Shown one piece after another: positions 6,218 to 13,248 of a stretch of DNA of 13,248 nucleotides. Position numbers and translations under genes: made by a program. The notes below the pieces were generated by a model that saw only the letters and a list, made by a program, of their open reading frames with translations, ran no database searches and had not been told where the DNA came from. Each line of letters opens with the position of its first letter. Positions within the stretch are counted from its first letter, which is position 1. The stretch comes from JAKEGN01 sp964465665 (GTDB lineage Bacteria; Pseudomonadota; Gammaproteobacteria; Steroidobacterales; Woeseiaceae): assembly GCA_964465665.1 (NCBI GenBank), contig CAYXKM010000105.1:1-13248 (forward strand), written 5' to 3'.

Positions 6218-7018
6218 TCAGTCGGACTTCATGTGCCGGATCAGTTTGTCATCGACGTAATTCTCGCCGTCGAAAACGAGACGCTCCTGCAGCAGCTGCA
6301 ACTGGTACACCAGAAACATCAGCAGAATGCTGAGCAGAAGTGCGATGAATGTGGAGTTGAACGCCACACCGAGGCTCTGGGTTACACCGGCGATATCGCC
6401 CTGCACGGCTTTATCGGCCTGCGCCAGCGCCTCGCCGATTCCGCGCACCGTACCGATGAATCCGATGGACGGAATCGCCCAGGATATGTAGCGAATCATC
6501 GAAAGTTCCGATTCGAGGCGATTCGCTTCAGATTCGAAAATGGTATGAGTGCTGCTGGCAACGTCCTGAATGTTGCGGGTAGTGCTGAATCGCCGCAACG
6601 CCGCGAGCAACGCGCGGGGCAGCAGGCTTTTCTGCTGGTCCTCGGGCAATGCCTCGACTTGCCGGGCAAATTCCCTCGTGTCCTCCGGCAGAATCCGCAT
6701 TCCCTCGGCAATGGGCACGAGCTCGACCTCCAGCAGGCGCCGCTCGCGCATCAGCATCCACCCTTTGTACCCCATGATCGCGAGCGCCCAGAACATCAGG
6801 ATGAAGCAGGATTCCTGCTCCATGTCCTTGATCAGCACCCAGGTGGAACGTTCCGGCACGTACTCGGGGTTCTGCTTGGCTTCGATGGCCTGCTGCGCTA
6901 TGTCCTGGGCCGCGTTCGGCCGCACGACAGAGACATAATAAGCGTGTACGAGAATTATCGAGATGATCAGCGCAAACAGCTGAAACACGAACTCAACAGG
7001 AATGTTCTTTTTTTGCAT
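6218..7018 (-). CDS. MotA/TolQ/ExbB-family proton-channel protein
   Basis: A 266-residue inner-membrane protein with four predicted helices (about 10-32, 71-90, 175-197, 217-240) and a cytosolic loop of about 85 residues between helices 2 and 3, the topology of this family. The two signature segments of the last helices are present: IPSIGFIGTVRGIGEAL (182-198), matching the Pro/Gly-rich GxxGTVxG motif, and SLGVAFNSTFIALLLS (215-230), with Thr in the position of the conserved channel Thr of TolQ/ExbB. Known family members form pentamers around a dimer of MotB/ExbD/TolR and use the proton-motive force. No gene for a standard ExbD/TolR/MotB is nearby; the two downstream VWA proteins are the likely partners. 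The ATG has GAGAG 6 nt upstream. Confidence 0.92.
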   Translation of the reverse strand: MQKKNIPVEFVFQLFALIISIILVHAYYVSVVRPNAAQDIAQQAIEAKQNPEYVPERSTWVLIKDMEQESCFILMFWALAIMGYKGWMLMRERRLLEVELVPIAEGMRILPEDTREFARQVEALPEDQQKSLLPRALLAALRRFSTTRNIQDVASSTHTIFESEANRLESELSMIRYISWAIPSIGFIGTVRGIGEALAQADKAVQGDIAGVTQSLGVAFNSTFIALLLSILLMFLVYQLQLLQERLVFDGENYVDDKLIRHMKSD

Positions 7019-7059
7019 GAAAAACTCTCGACAGTCGGCGACCGCTGTGACACGGCAGG

Positions 7060-7371
7060 TCAGATATTGGACGGAAACGGAATCGGCTCGTCCGCCGGAA
7101 TTTCTTCCGTGGGAATGAAGTCGTCATCATCTTCTTCGTAGGTCTGCTCGTCGAGATCGGCGTCCAGAATGTCCTCGATTACATCGGCTTCTTCGGATCC
7201 TTCAATCGCGCCTTCGTCGGACCCGTCCGCGGCCTCGTCGCCGCTCTCCGTAACCGCTGCTTCGCTGTTCGGCTCTTCCGCCTGTTGCGCCGCCGCCGGG
7301 CCCGTGAGCAGGCACACGAGCAGGATGTGTGGAAAATAAGTAAGCAAATTCAATGGCTTGACTCGCAACAA
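7060..7371 (-). CDS. Small, extremely acidic exported protein
   Basis: Unrecognised 103-residue protein. The N-terminus is a signal peptide (basic start with R3 and K5, hydrophobic ILLVCLL core, probable cleavage after PAAA near residue 28); C20 does not sit in a good lipobox. The mature part is about 75 residues with 29 Asp/Glu and no Lys or Arg, including a DDDD run, and ends in a Pro-rich PIPFPSNI tail. It is probably unstructured and could bind cations or a basic partner. The start is TTG at 7371, supported by GAGGAG 8 nt upstream. Position inside the array (68 nt after the PEGA gene, 41 nt before the channel gene) suggests a periplasmic accessory of the same complex. Confidence 0.75.
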   Translation of the reverse strand: MLRVKPLNLLTYFPHILLVCLLTGPAAAQQAEEPNSEAAVTESGDEAADGSDEGAIEGSEEADVIEDILDADLDEQTYEEDDDDFIPTEEIPADEPIPFPSNI

Positions 7372-7379
7372 CGGCCTGT

Positions 7380-7385
7380 CTCCTC
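7380..7385 (-). promoter_or_regulatory. Shine-Dalgarno GAGGAG for the TTG-started acidic gene
   Basis: GAGGAG on the minus strand lies 8 nt upstream of the TTG at 7371-7369. It is the strongest ribosome-binding site in the array and is the reason a non-ATG start is accepted for this small gene. It also lies within the largest gap of the array (68 bp). Confidence 0.65.
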
Positions 7386-7439
7386 AACCTGGGCTGTAGC
7401 GGGTTGGACCCTACGTCCGGTCAATCGTCGCATACAATT

Positions 7440-9881
7440 TCAGTCTGCCGATCGGGCGATGCGAAATCCGACATCGACGCGCCCGTTGTTGCCGTAGTCG
7501 CGATAGCTGTAGCGCAGTTCGGTCACGCCGGCATGACGCCAACTGGAACCCCGGATGACCCGGTTGGCACCCCTTTCGGGTCCGGCCGGATCATTGACCG
7601 GGTTTACCTGCCCCGGCGTCGGGACAGAATAGTAATCCTGCACCCATTCGGCAACGTTGCCACCGCCGTCGTATATGCCCAGCATGTTGGCAGCGAAAGT
7701 GCCGACCGGCGAGGTCGACGCATAGCCATCGTCGTAACCGGGGAGAACCGACGGCACCAGCTTCGAGGCAGACTTGTCGGCATAGTTGCCGCTGTCCCGC
7801 CGCGGCGGCATTCGGTCTCCCCAGGGAAAGATCGTCGCGGTGCTCCGGGCCTGGTAGCGGATGGCCCATTCCCATTCCGCTTCGGTCGGCAGCCGGTAAC
7901 CGTTGGGCGCAGGCGAGACCGGCTGCCATTGCTCGAATTTCTTGAGGTAAGCAGGCGTCAACCCTTCCTCGGCGCTCAGCCAGTTGCAGTATTCCACCGC
8001 GTCGGTCCACGACACGTTGACAACGGGGTTCAGGTCCCCGGCCAGCGACGGATGCAGTCCTTCGCCGGAAATGTGATTGGCCCTGAAGCGGTTGAACTCG
8101 CGGTTGGTCACTTCTCTTGCGCCGATGAGAAATGCTTTGGTGAGTATTACCGGCACGATGACTTCGTTCGCGCGCCGGCCCTGCTCCCGCCGTGACGAAC
8201 CCATAACAAAACCGCCGGGTTCGACTTTTACCAGCGTCTGGCCCTGCGAGTTCGTAATGACGTTGGCGGCGCTCCTGGCCAGCACTTCCTCCTCGGAAAG
8301 GAGGCGCACCTGGATGGTCTGCGGATAGCCGGGCCGCGGGGTCACGCTGCGACTGAAGGTCTGGAACCCATCGCGTCGCACCTCGAGCTGATGCGGAGCG
8401 GAGGGCAATTGCAGCGCCATCGATCCGGTACCGCGGGACATTCCGTCGATGTAAACCACGGCATCGCCCGGTTGCACATCGATCCTGACGTCACCAACGC
8501 GCGCGGTCATGTCGACGGTAATGGCTTCGGCCGCGGCGGCAGTCAGGCGGACCTTGCGAACGACCGAACCGTATCCGGCTTTCGACAGGCCGATGTCATA
8601 GCTGATGTCCGGAGACAACGCTATACGGATCGGCGACTGGCCCCGATACAGGCCGTTCACCGTGACGTTGGCGCCCCGCGGAATGGTGTTGACCTGCAAC
8701 TCTGCATTGGCCGGCTGCAGCCGGATGACCGGTAGCACCTGGTGTTCGTTCGGCCGGGTCTCGATGGTCCCGTCCCAGGCCCTGAATCCCTCCAGTACGA
8801 CGGACAACGTGTGGCTACCCTCCAGCAGCCGCACCGTCGCCGGCGTCCGGCCAAGTTCCGAAACACCGTCGTAAATAATGGCGCCGGGAGGTTCAGTCGC
8901 AATCTCGACGTTCGCCCAGCGCGGTACCAGCTGCACGCTGATCTGCTGGTGCTGGCCGAGACCCGGGATCGCCAGCGTGTCGGCAAATGGCAGGTAGCCG
9001 TCGGCAGTTACCGCTACCGAATGACTGCCGGGCTCGAGCTCGATCGGTCCGTACGGGGCCTTGCCGACGAGCGTATCGTCAACGGTGACCAGCGCATCGA
9101 CCGTCGGATCGGTCGAGACGGTCAGGTGACCGGGCAACTTACGCAATTCGATCAAAATTGTCCGGCTGGGAGTCTCGTCGATAATCAGCGCCTGATCGAC
9201 GTCGTAGTATCCGTCCTTTCTTGCGTGCACCACGTAAGAACCTTCGCGCATCAGGATCCGGTCGCCGAAAGGCAGCGTGAACCAGCCGCCGCTGATCGAT
9301 AACTCGTCCGGCTCGCCGGGCTGGATGTCGAACTTGATGGATCGCGCGCTGAATACGAGATAGGACAGCAGCAGCAAAAGCGCGATGCCGGCCGCCACCG
9401 CCGATTGCCAGCGCCACGCATGCGACCGGTCCTCGGTGATGCCGACCTCGGGCGCGCGCCTGAACACGGTTGGAGCGATCAGCTCTTCCTGCGCATCGCC
9501 AGCCGCAGCGCCAGCGTCCGGCGGCCGGGTGACGTAGGCGCTGTCCTCCAGCCGGACGTCGCAAACCAGTGCGTTCTGCTCCTCGCGAATCAGTACCCGG
9601 CTTCCGTAAAAACCGATGACGTCGCCAGCCGCCAGGCGCCGCGAAGCTGACAAAGGTTCCTGGTTGACGGTCAGAGCTGCGCTTCGGCCCGTCGGCTGGA
9701 TGAATGCCTGCCCGTCGAGTTCGTCCAGCATGGCCACGGGCGCGCTGCCCGGCCCCGGCAAGCGAATTGCACAATCGCTGCCAGTGCCGAGTTTCAACGG
9801 CAACTTTGCAATGCTGAAACGCCGATCGCCTTCGCTGTCCCTGACGAGAACCGAATCGAACCTCAAATCTGCTCCTCGCAT
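7440..9881 (-). CDS. FHA-like / transmembrane / PEGA-repeat / SUMF1-like membrane protein
   Basis: An 813-residue single-pass protein. Residues 1 to about 105 resemble a degenerate FHA domain (KLGTGSDCAIRLPG near 30-43, but no clear SxxH or NG motif). A transmembrane helix follows at about 158-178. Residues about 184-530 hold about five PEGA-like repeats, each a beta-sandwich unit with strands such as ATVRLLEGSHTL and the SKAGY/VRRDGF-type ends. Residues about 546-811 are a SUMF1/FGE-sulfatase domain with YRLPTEAEWEWA (662-673), NVAEWVQDY (742-750), RVIRGSSW and VGFRIA. The cysteine pair of true formylglycine-generating enzymes is absent from the RGSSWRHAG segment, so catalysis of that kind is unlikely and a structural or ligand-binding role is more plausible. 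Topology suggests FHA inside, PEGA and SUMF1 outside. It overlaps the kinase gene by 19 bp. An in-frame TTG at 9866, overlapping the kinase stop (TTGA) and preceded by GAGGAG at 5 nt, is an alternative start. Confidence 0.88.
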   Translation of the reverse strand: MRGADLRFDSVLVRDSEGDRRFSIAKLPLKLGTGSDCAIRLPGPGSAPVAMLDELDGQAFIQPTGRSAALTVNQEPLSASRRLAAGDVIGFYGSRVLIREEQNALVCDVRLEDSAYVTRPPDAGAAAGDAQEELIAPTVFRRAPEVGITEDRSHAWRWQSAVAAGIALLLLLSYLVFSARSIKFDIQPGEPDELSISGGWFTLPFGDRILMREGSYVVHARKDGYYDVDQALIIDETPSRTILIELRKLPGHLTVSTDPTVDALVTVDDTLVGKAPYGPIELEPGSHSVAVTADGYLPFADTLAIPGLGQHQQISVQLVPRWANVEIATEPPGAIIYDGVSELGRTPATVRLLEGSHTLSVVLEGFRAWDGTIETRPNEHQVLPVIRLQPANAELQVNTIPRGANVTVNGLYRGQSPIRIALSPDISYDIGLSKAGYGSVVRKVRLTAAAAEAITVDMTARVGDVRIDVQPGDAVVYIDGMSRGTGSMALQLPSAPHQLEVRRDGFQTFSRSVTPRPGYPQTIQVRLLSEEEVLARSAANVITNSQGQTLVKVEPGGFVMGSSRREQGRRANEVIVPVILTKAFLIGAREVTNREFNRFRANHISGEGLHPSLAGDLNPVVNVSWTDAVEYCNWLSAEEGLTPAYLKKFEQWQPVSPAPNGYRLPTEAEWEWAIRYQARSTATIFPWGDRMPPRRDSGNYADKSASKLVPSVLPGYDDGYASTSPVGTFAANMLGIYDGGGNVAEWVQDYYSVPTPGQVNPVNDPAGPERGANRVIRGSSWRHAGVTELRYSYRDYGNNGRVDVGFRIARSAD

Positions 9882-12253
9882 TGAATGATGACCGGCTTCA
9901 TTTCGATTTCCGGTGCGACTCGAAACTCGAGGCGCACGTCGCGATATCCCGGGCGGCTGCCGACGGCAACGTATACGCCGGGCCGAAGCGCGAGTTGCTG
10001 CATTGAAAAGGAACCCAACTTGCCGATCTTGTAAATCGACACATCGGTTATTCCGTCCGAAACCAGCTGCACATTCAGTGCAGTCGCTGCCCGTTTCAAC
10101 AGCCGCGACAACTCCTCCTTCTGATCCAGGAGACGTGGTCCCTGTTCCGGCATGCGCGAGATGTCGAGCAGCAACCGGGTTGCATTCTGCATCGTCACAT
10201 CGACATTGAGCGAGTCCGGATCATCGATGTAGCCCGCCAGGCTTTTGTGCAGCGCGACACGCTGATTTGCCAGGGACAGACCCTCCTTGGCAAACTGCAT
10301 GTCACCGTCGATGTCGAGCAACGCCTGATAGGTCGCCACTGCCTGTTCCCACTCTTCGTTGCTCACTTGCTGTTGCACTTCATCTTCCAGTTGCCGGATG
10401 TTTTGCAGGCGCGCTTCCTGGTCTACCTGCAACAATCCGTCCGCCGCCTCGCGGGATTGCGGATTGATCGATTTCGCTGCATTGAACGCGGCGCGAGCGC
10501 TGTCGTGATGGCCCGCTGCGAGTGCATCGAATCCCTCTGTCATGCGCTGGTTGAAGGTCCACTCCCGGATTGCGATTTTCACACGTTCAAGCCCGACCGA
10601 CGCCGGTTGCCATTCGGCGTCCAGCGCAAGCGCCTTTTCGAATGACAATCGGGCAGCCTCCAGTTCGAGGTCTTTTTCATACTGGAAGCCCTGATCCGTC
10701 AACCCCATCACCGCTTCCAGATTTCGCGCTCGCGCCAGCCCTTTTTCCGCCTCCGTATTTCCAGGCGTAATGGCTGCCGCGAGATCGTAAAGCCGGATTG
10801 CCTCGAGATGATCGCCCCGCGCAAACGCCTCGTGCGCGGAAGAGAGCGTGCTCCGGAAAACGTTGTCGATCCGGTCGAAGAACGGATCCAGCATCTTGAT
10901 CGCTTCCCGATACTGGCGCAACGCCGTTGCATAATTCTTGTTGAGATACGCATCGTCGCCTGCCCGATAGACATTCATCGCATCGAGAAAAGGCTGGCCG
11001 CCCCAGCGATCGACAGCACGATAACGAAGCCGTTCCAGACGCGACAACAAATCGCCGAGTGCCTCGTCCGTCTCCGCGAGCACCCGGGCTGCCCTATCGC
11101 CGGGCAAATCTTCGATGTTCTCATTGAATCCGGTGGCGTCTCCGGCACGCCCTGCCGTTGGCAAATCCTCCATTGCTGGCGCCGCGTCGGGCTGTTCCGA
11201 TGCTTCACCGGGGCCGGTACCTGCGTCCTGCGCCGCCGGCACGGCGGTATCCCTGGTCGTCTCGGTGGCTTGTGGCAGCAGGAAAATGACCGCAACCAGC
11301 ACCAGCAGCGACAGCCCGAGGCCGCCGTACACCATCGTTGTCGATAGACCTCGAGTCGTTTCGTGCCCGGCCGGCGTCACCAGAGTTGCGGATTGCCTGT
11401 CCCTGCGCAGCACCGGCTGGATCGATTCGGCGTCATCCGGCGAAGTCAGGGACGTGACTGCTGCCGTCTTGATCTTTGCAGGTCCCGCGGGAAAGCCTGC
11501 CGCATTCAGCGCAGCAGCAACGGCGGCGGCATCCGGCCGTCTGGCAGCGTCAGCGAACAACATGCTGTTGATCAGGTCATTGACAGCGGCCGGCACAGGA
11601 GACCCGTCAGGGCTGCGCAGGTCGATCGGCTGACTCGGGTCCGGTGGTGCTCCCGACACGAGTTCGGCAGCAAGCATACCGAGCGCATAAATATCGTCCG
11701 CCGGTGTTGGCGGGTGGCCTGCCTTCAGTTGAGGGCTACGGCTTATTTCGGATCCGCCGTGCGAAGTCGTTTCGATCCCGGACAGGAACGCGACACCGAA
11801 GTCGATCAGGTAAGGTGCTCCTCGGGCGTCGAGAAGGATGTTGCCCGCTTTGATATCACCGTGAACCACACCCTTGGCGTGCGCGTAGCGCAACGCGTCC
11901 GCAATCAGCCCCAGCGGTCGCAGCGCATTGTCCATGCCGGCGCCAGCAAGCACTGACATGTCCGGACCATCAACGGGCTGCAAACTGAAGCAGGCGCCAT
12001 CGGAATCGTCATGAAACTCGAACACGCGCACGATGTGCGCATGCATCAGCCGGCTGCCGATACGCCACTCCCTGTGGAGTCGCTCCCTCGCGGCGGCATC
12101 CGTTGCCCTGTCACCGATGAGAAATTTGAGAGCGACGACGCTTTGGGTCTGCCGGTCCCGGGCCAGCCAGATCTCTGCCATGCCGCCGTGACCGACACGA
12201 CGGATCAGCGTATAGCGGTCACGGAGCCGCGTACCTTCACTCAGTACCCGCAT
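9863..12253 (-). CDS. Transmembrane Ser/Thr protein kinase with TPR-like C-terminal half
   Basis: A 796-residue Hanks-type kinase. The cytosolic N-terminal domain (about 14-250) shows the glycine loop VGHGGMAEIW (20-29), the ATP lysine K43 in ALKFL, catalytic loop HGDIKAGN (131-138), metal-binding DFG (151-153) and the DDIYALG helix (186-192). The catalytic loop has Gly instead of Arg before Asp (non-RD), and the APE-like site reads SPQLK (173-177) without the Glu, but the residues needed for phosphotransfer are present. A Ser/Thr-rich linker leads to a transmembrane helix (about 307-326). An acidic Pro/Ala linker follows, then helical TPR-like repeats (about 425-670) and a terminal beta-rich domain whose GVYVAVGSRPGYRDV resembles a PEGA unit. 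The C-terminal half should be periplasmic and may sense a ligand. The start ATG is 18 nt after the upstream gene, with a weak ribosome-binding site. Confidence 0.93.
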   Translation of the reverse strand: MRVLSEGTRLRDRYTLIRRVGHGGMAEIWLARDRQTQSVVALKFLIGDRATDAAARERLHREWRIGSRLMHAHIVRVFEFHDDSDGACFSLQPVDGPDMSVLAGAGMDNALRPLGLIADALRYAHAKGVVHGDIKAGNILLDARGAPYLIDFGVAFLSGIETTSHGGSEISRSPQLKAGHPPTPADDIYALGMLAAELVSGAPPDPSQPIDLRSPDGSPVPAAVNDLINSMLFADAARRPDAAAVAAALNAAGFPAGPAKIKTAAVTSLTSPDDAESIQPVLRRDRQSATLVTPAGHETTRGLSTTMVYGGLGLSLLVLVAVIFLLPQATETTRDTAVPAAQDAGTGPGEASEQPDAAPAMEDLPTAGRAGDATGFNENIEDLPGDRAARVLAETDEALGDLLSRLERLRYRAVDRWGGQPFLDAMNVYRAGDDAYLNKNYATALRQYREAIKMLDPFFDRIDNVFRSTLSSAHEAFARGDHLEAIRLYDLAAAITPGNTEAEKGLARARNLEAVMGLTDQGFQYEKDLELEAARLSFEKALALDAEWQPASVGLERVKIAIREWTFNQRMTEGFDALAAGHHDSARAAFNAAKSINPQSREAADGLLQVDQEARLQNIRQLEDEVQQQVSNEEWEQAVATYQALLDIDGDMQFAKEGLSLANQRVALHKSLAGYIDDPDSLNVDVTMQNATRLLLDISRMPEQGPRLLDQKEELSRLLKRAATALNVQLVSDGITDVSIYKIGKLGSFSMQQLALRPGVYVAVGSRPGYRDVRLEFRVAPEIEMKPVIIQCEEQI

Positions 12254-12271
12254 ACGCTGACGTGCAGTTGA

Positions 12272-13248
12272 TCAGCCGGCCGGCTCGGCAGACCGGGCAG
12301 GAACGCCCAGCTCGATTTCCTGCGAGAAACCGGTCTCGGTCTGGTAGATTTCCTTGAGCAGTTTGCGCCAGCTCTCGTATTGTGATTCTGCGGTGCCGGT
12401 CAGTCGCCGTGACTCGCCCTCGACCTGGATGACCAGCGGTGTCGCTTCCGCAACGAAGGACTCCGACAACTCGCGAATGTTTTCACGGTGAATGTTGGCC
12501 GAGGAACGCATTTGCCACGCTTCATAGATTGCGCGCATGCCGCGATCAATGCCGACGAATTGCGTAGCCTGCTTGGCCCTTGAATGCGAACCACCGGTAT
12601 CGATCTGCATGGATCCGGCAACCACTACTACGCCGAGCAGGGCGCGCATCGCCGCCGATCGCTTGGTTTGCCGATACGCTATCGCCTGTTCCCGTGCGGT
12701 TCGGCGCCATCCCTCGTAAGGCAGCGCGATGCCGTAATAGAAGTTCGCGTAGTGTTCGTTGAGGGTATCGATGACCAGCCGGTCGCGCTCGCGAACCTGA
12801 CGCAAGCGATCGACCATCGGGTCATTTTCCGCCGGCAGTCGGACTATTGAAACCATTCCATTGTCATTCGTCTCCAGGTACTCGCCAAACGCACCGGGCA
12901 CCATGTCACCGAAAAAGCGCAGCTCCGAAACCTGTCGCATGCGACGAATATCCTGCGGATCCAAGGTTGCCGCGTAACCGTGCAGGTCATTGGCAATGTC
13001 GTTGATGACTTTCTGGTACGGATCCTGGGTCCGATCCCGATACTCGGCATAGGAGATGATGCCGGTCTGCATCGAGTAGTCCCTTTCGTACCATTCCCGC
13101 CCCAGTGCATCCTCGACCCGCACCCTGAGAGAGACAAACTCGCCGTCCGACTGCTCGATCTCACCGCTGACGGTGACATCCGTGAACACGTAGCGCGAGG
13201 GTATGACCCGAACCGCTCCCCAGAAGCCGGTCCCCTGCATCGTGTTCT
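12272..13248 (-). CDS. Unrecognised protein, 5'-truncated by the window edge; first visible gene of the array
   Basis: The frame stays open to the window's right edge, so the N-terminus is missing; the ATG at 13240 is probably internal, because the protein there enters directly into a folded-looking WGAVRVIP strand. The visible 322 residues show a beta-rich first third (TDVTVSGEIEQSDGE, LRVRVEDALGREWYERDY), then a helical region including HYANFYYGIALPYEGWRR, a short hydrophobic helix (ALLGVVVVAGSM), and a charged C-terminal region with IREL and YESWRKLLKEIYQTE. The style of the first part suggests a periplasmic or lipoprotein component, but the signal sequence is outside the window. I do not recognise the family. 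It lies 18 nt before the kinase gene on the same strand, so it is probably part of the same operon. Confidence 0.75.
   Translation of the reverse strand, partial: NTMQGTGFWGAVRVIPSRYVFTDVTVSGEIEQSDGEFVSLRVRVEDALGREWYERDYSMQTGIISYAEYRDRTQDPYQKVINDIANDLHGYAATLDPQDIRRMRQVSELRFFGDMVPGAFGEYLETNDNGMVSIVRLPAENDPMVDRLRQVRERDRLVIDTLNEHYANFYYGIALPYEGWRRTAREQAIAYRQTKRSAAMRALLGVVVVAGSMQIDTGGSHSRAKQATQFVGIDRGMRAIYEAWQMRSSANIHRENIRELSESFVAEATPLVIQVEGESRRLTGTAESQYESWRKLLKEIYQTETGFSQEIELGVPARSAEPAG

Noticed and set aside
5140..6333. Plus-strand open frame of 397 codons
   Set aside because: It lies antisense to the FHA/actin-like gene and the channel gene, has an Arg/Gln/His-rich composition and no recognisable domain.
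2764..7018. Zorya-type anti-phage system (MotA-like plus partner protein)
   Set aside because: The channel protein lacks a long cytosolic tail, the partners carry VWA instead of OmpA-like domains, and no ZorC/ZorD-like helicase or nuclease gene is present.
6233..7141. Plus-strand open frame of 302 codons
   Set aside because: Antisense to the channel gene, whose four helices and family motifs are unambiguous.
2764..12253. TerY-type VWA/kinase/phosphatase triad of tellurite-resistance clusters
   Set aside because: The VWA proteins here are membrane-anchored coiled-coil proteins, there is no PP2C gene or Ter protein, and a proton channel is present instead.
2764..13248. Type VI secretion locus (kinase, FHA and OmpA-type proteins are often found there)
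   Set aside because: No TssB/C sheath, TssM, TssK, ClpV, Hcp or VgrG gene is present.
1..13248. tRNA, rRNA, CRISPR array, insertion sequence or integrase
   Set aside because: No cloverleaf-like sequence, direct-repeat array, transposase or recombinase motif was seen on reading both strands.

Overview
The window looks like a piece of a GC-rich Gram-negative chromosome, most likely gammaproteobacterial. The reasons are an OmpA-type outer-membrane/peptidoglycan protein with a signal peptide, a MotA/TolQ/ExbB proton-channel homologue, a PhhB-type pterin dehydratase and a conventional GAAA-loop intrinsic terminator. Coding density is high and nearly everything reads on the minus strand. The one exception is the tail of a plus-strand gene at the left edge. 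No rRNA, tRNA, CRISPR array or insertion sequence was recognised.

Left part (1-2763). The C-terminal end of a plus-strand gene (2-199) converges on a two-gene minus-strand unit. That unit holds a 4a-hydroxytetrahydrobiopterin dehydratase (GTG start near 1558) and a PLP-dependent threonine/serine dehydratase, joined by a TTGA stop/start overlap. Upstream of it on the same strand is a separate OmpA-like gene with a glycine-zipper segment. This gene ends at a clear rho-independent terminator (1649-1676) and has a strong Shine-Dalgarno sequence and a 19-bp palindrome in its leader. The 301-bp gap between it and the next gene holds a long inverted repeat (2643-2725).

Right part (2764-13248). A single co-directional, tightly packed array runs right to left, with gaps from -19 to +68 bp. 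In transcription order it encodes: an unrecognised protein truncated by the window edge; a transmembrane Ser/Thr protein kinase with a TPR-type C-terminal half; a membrane protein with a degenerate FHA domain, about five PEGA-like repeats and a SUMF1/FGE-like domain lacking the catalytic cysteines; a small, extremely acidic exported protein; a MotA/TolQ/ExbB-family channel protein; a cytosolic protein fusing an actin/Hsp70-like region to a C-terminal FHA domain; and two related transmembrane coiled-coil VWA proteins.

Working model (inference). The array encodes one trans-envelope machine. A cytosolic kinase module would signal through phosphothreonine-reading FHA domains. The proton-channel protein would pair with the two VWA proteins, whose N-terminal transmembrane segments carry an Asp-containing FLDC..CGFGA motif placed like the ion-conducting segment of MotB/ExbD/TolR. 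In this model the VWA domains replace the usual peptidoglycan-binding or TolR/ExbD periplasmic domain, and the kinase TPRs, PEGA repeats, SUMF1-like domain and acidic protein form the periplasmic part. I know of no named system with this composition, and it is the main item of interest here.
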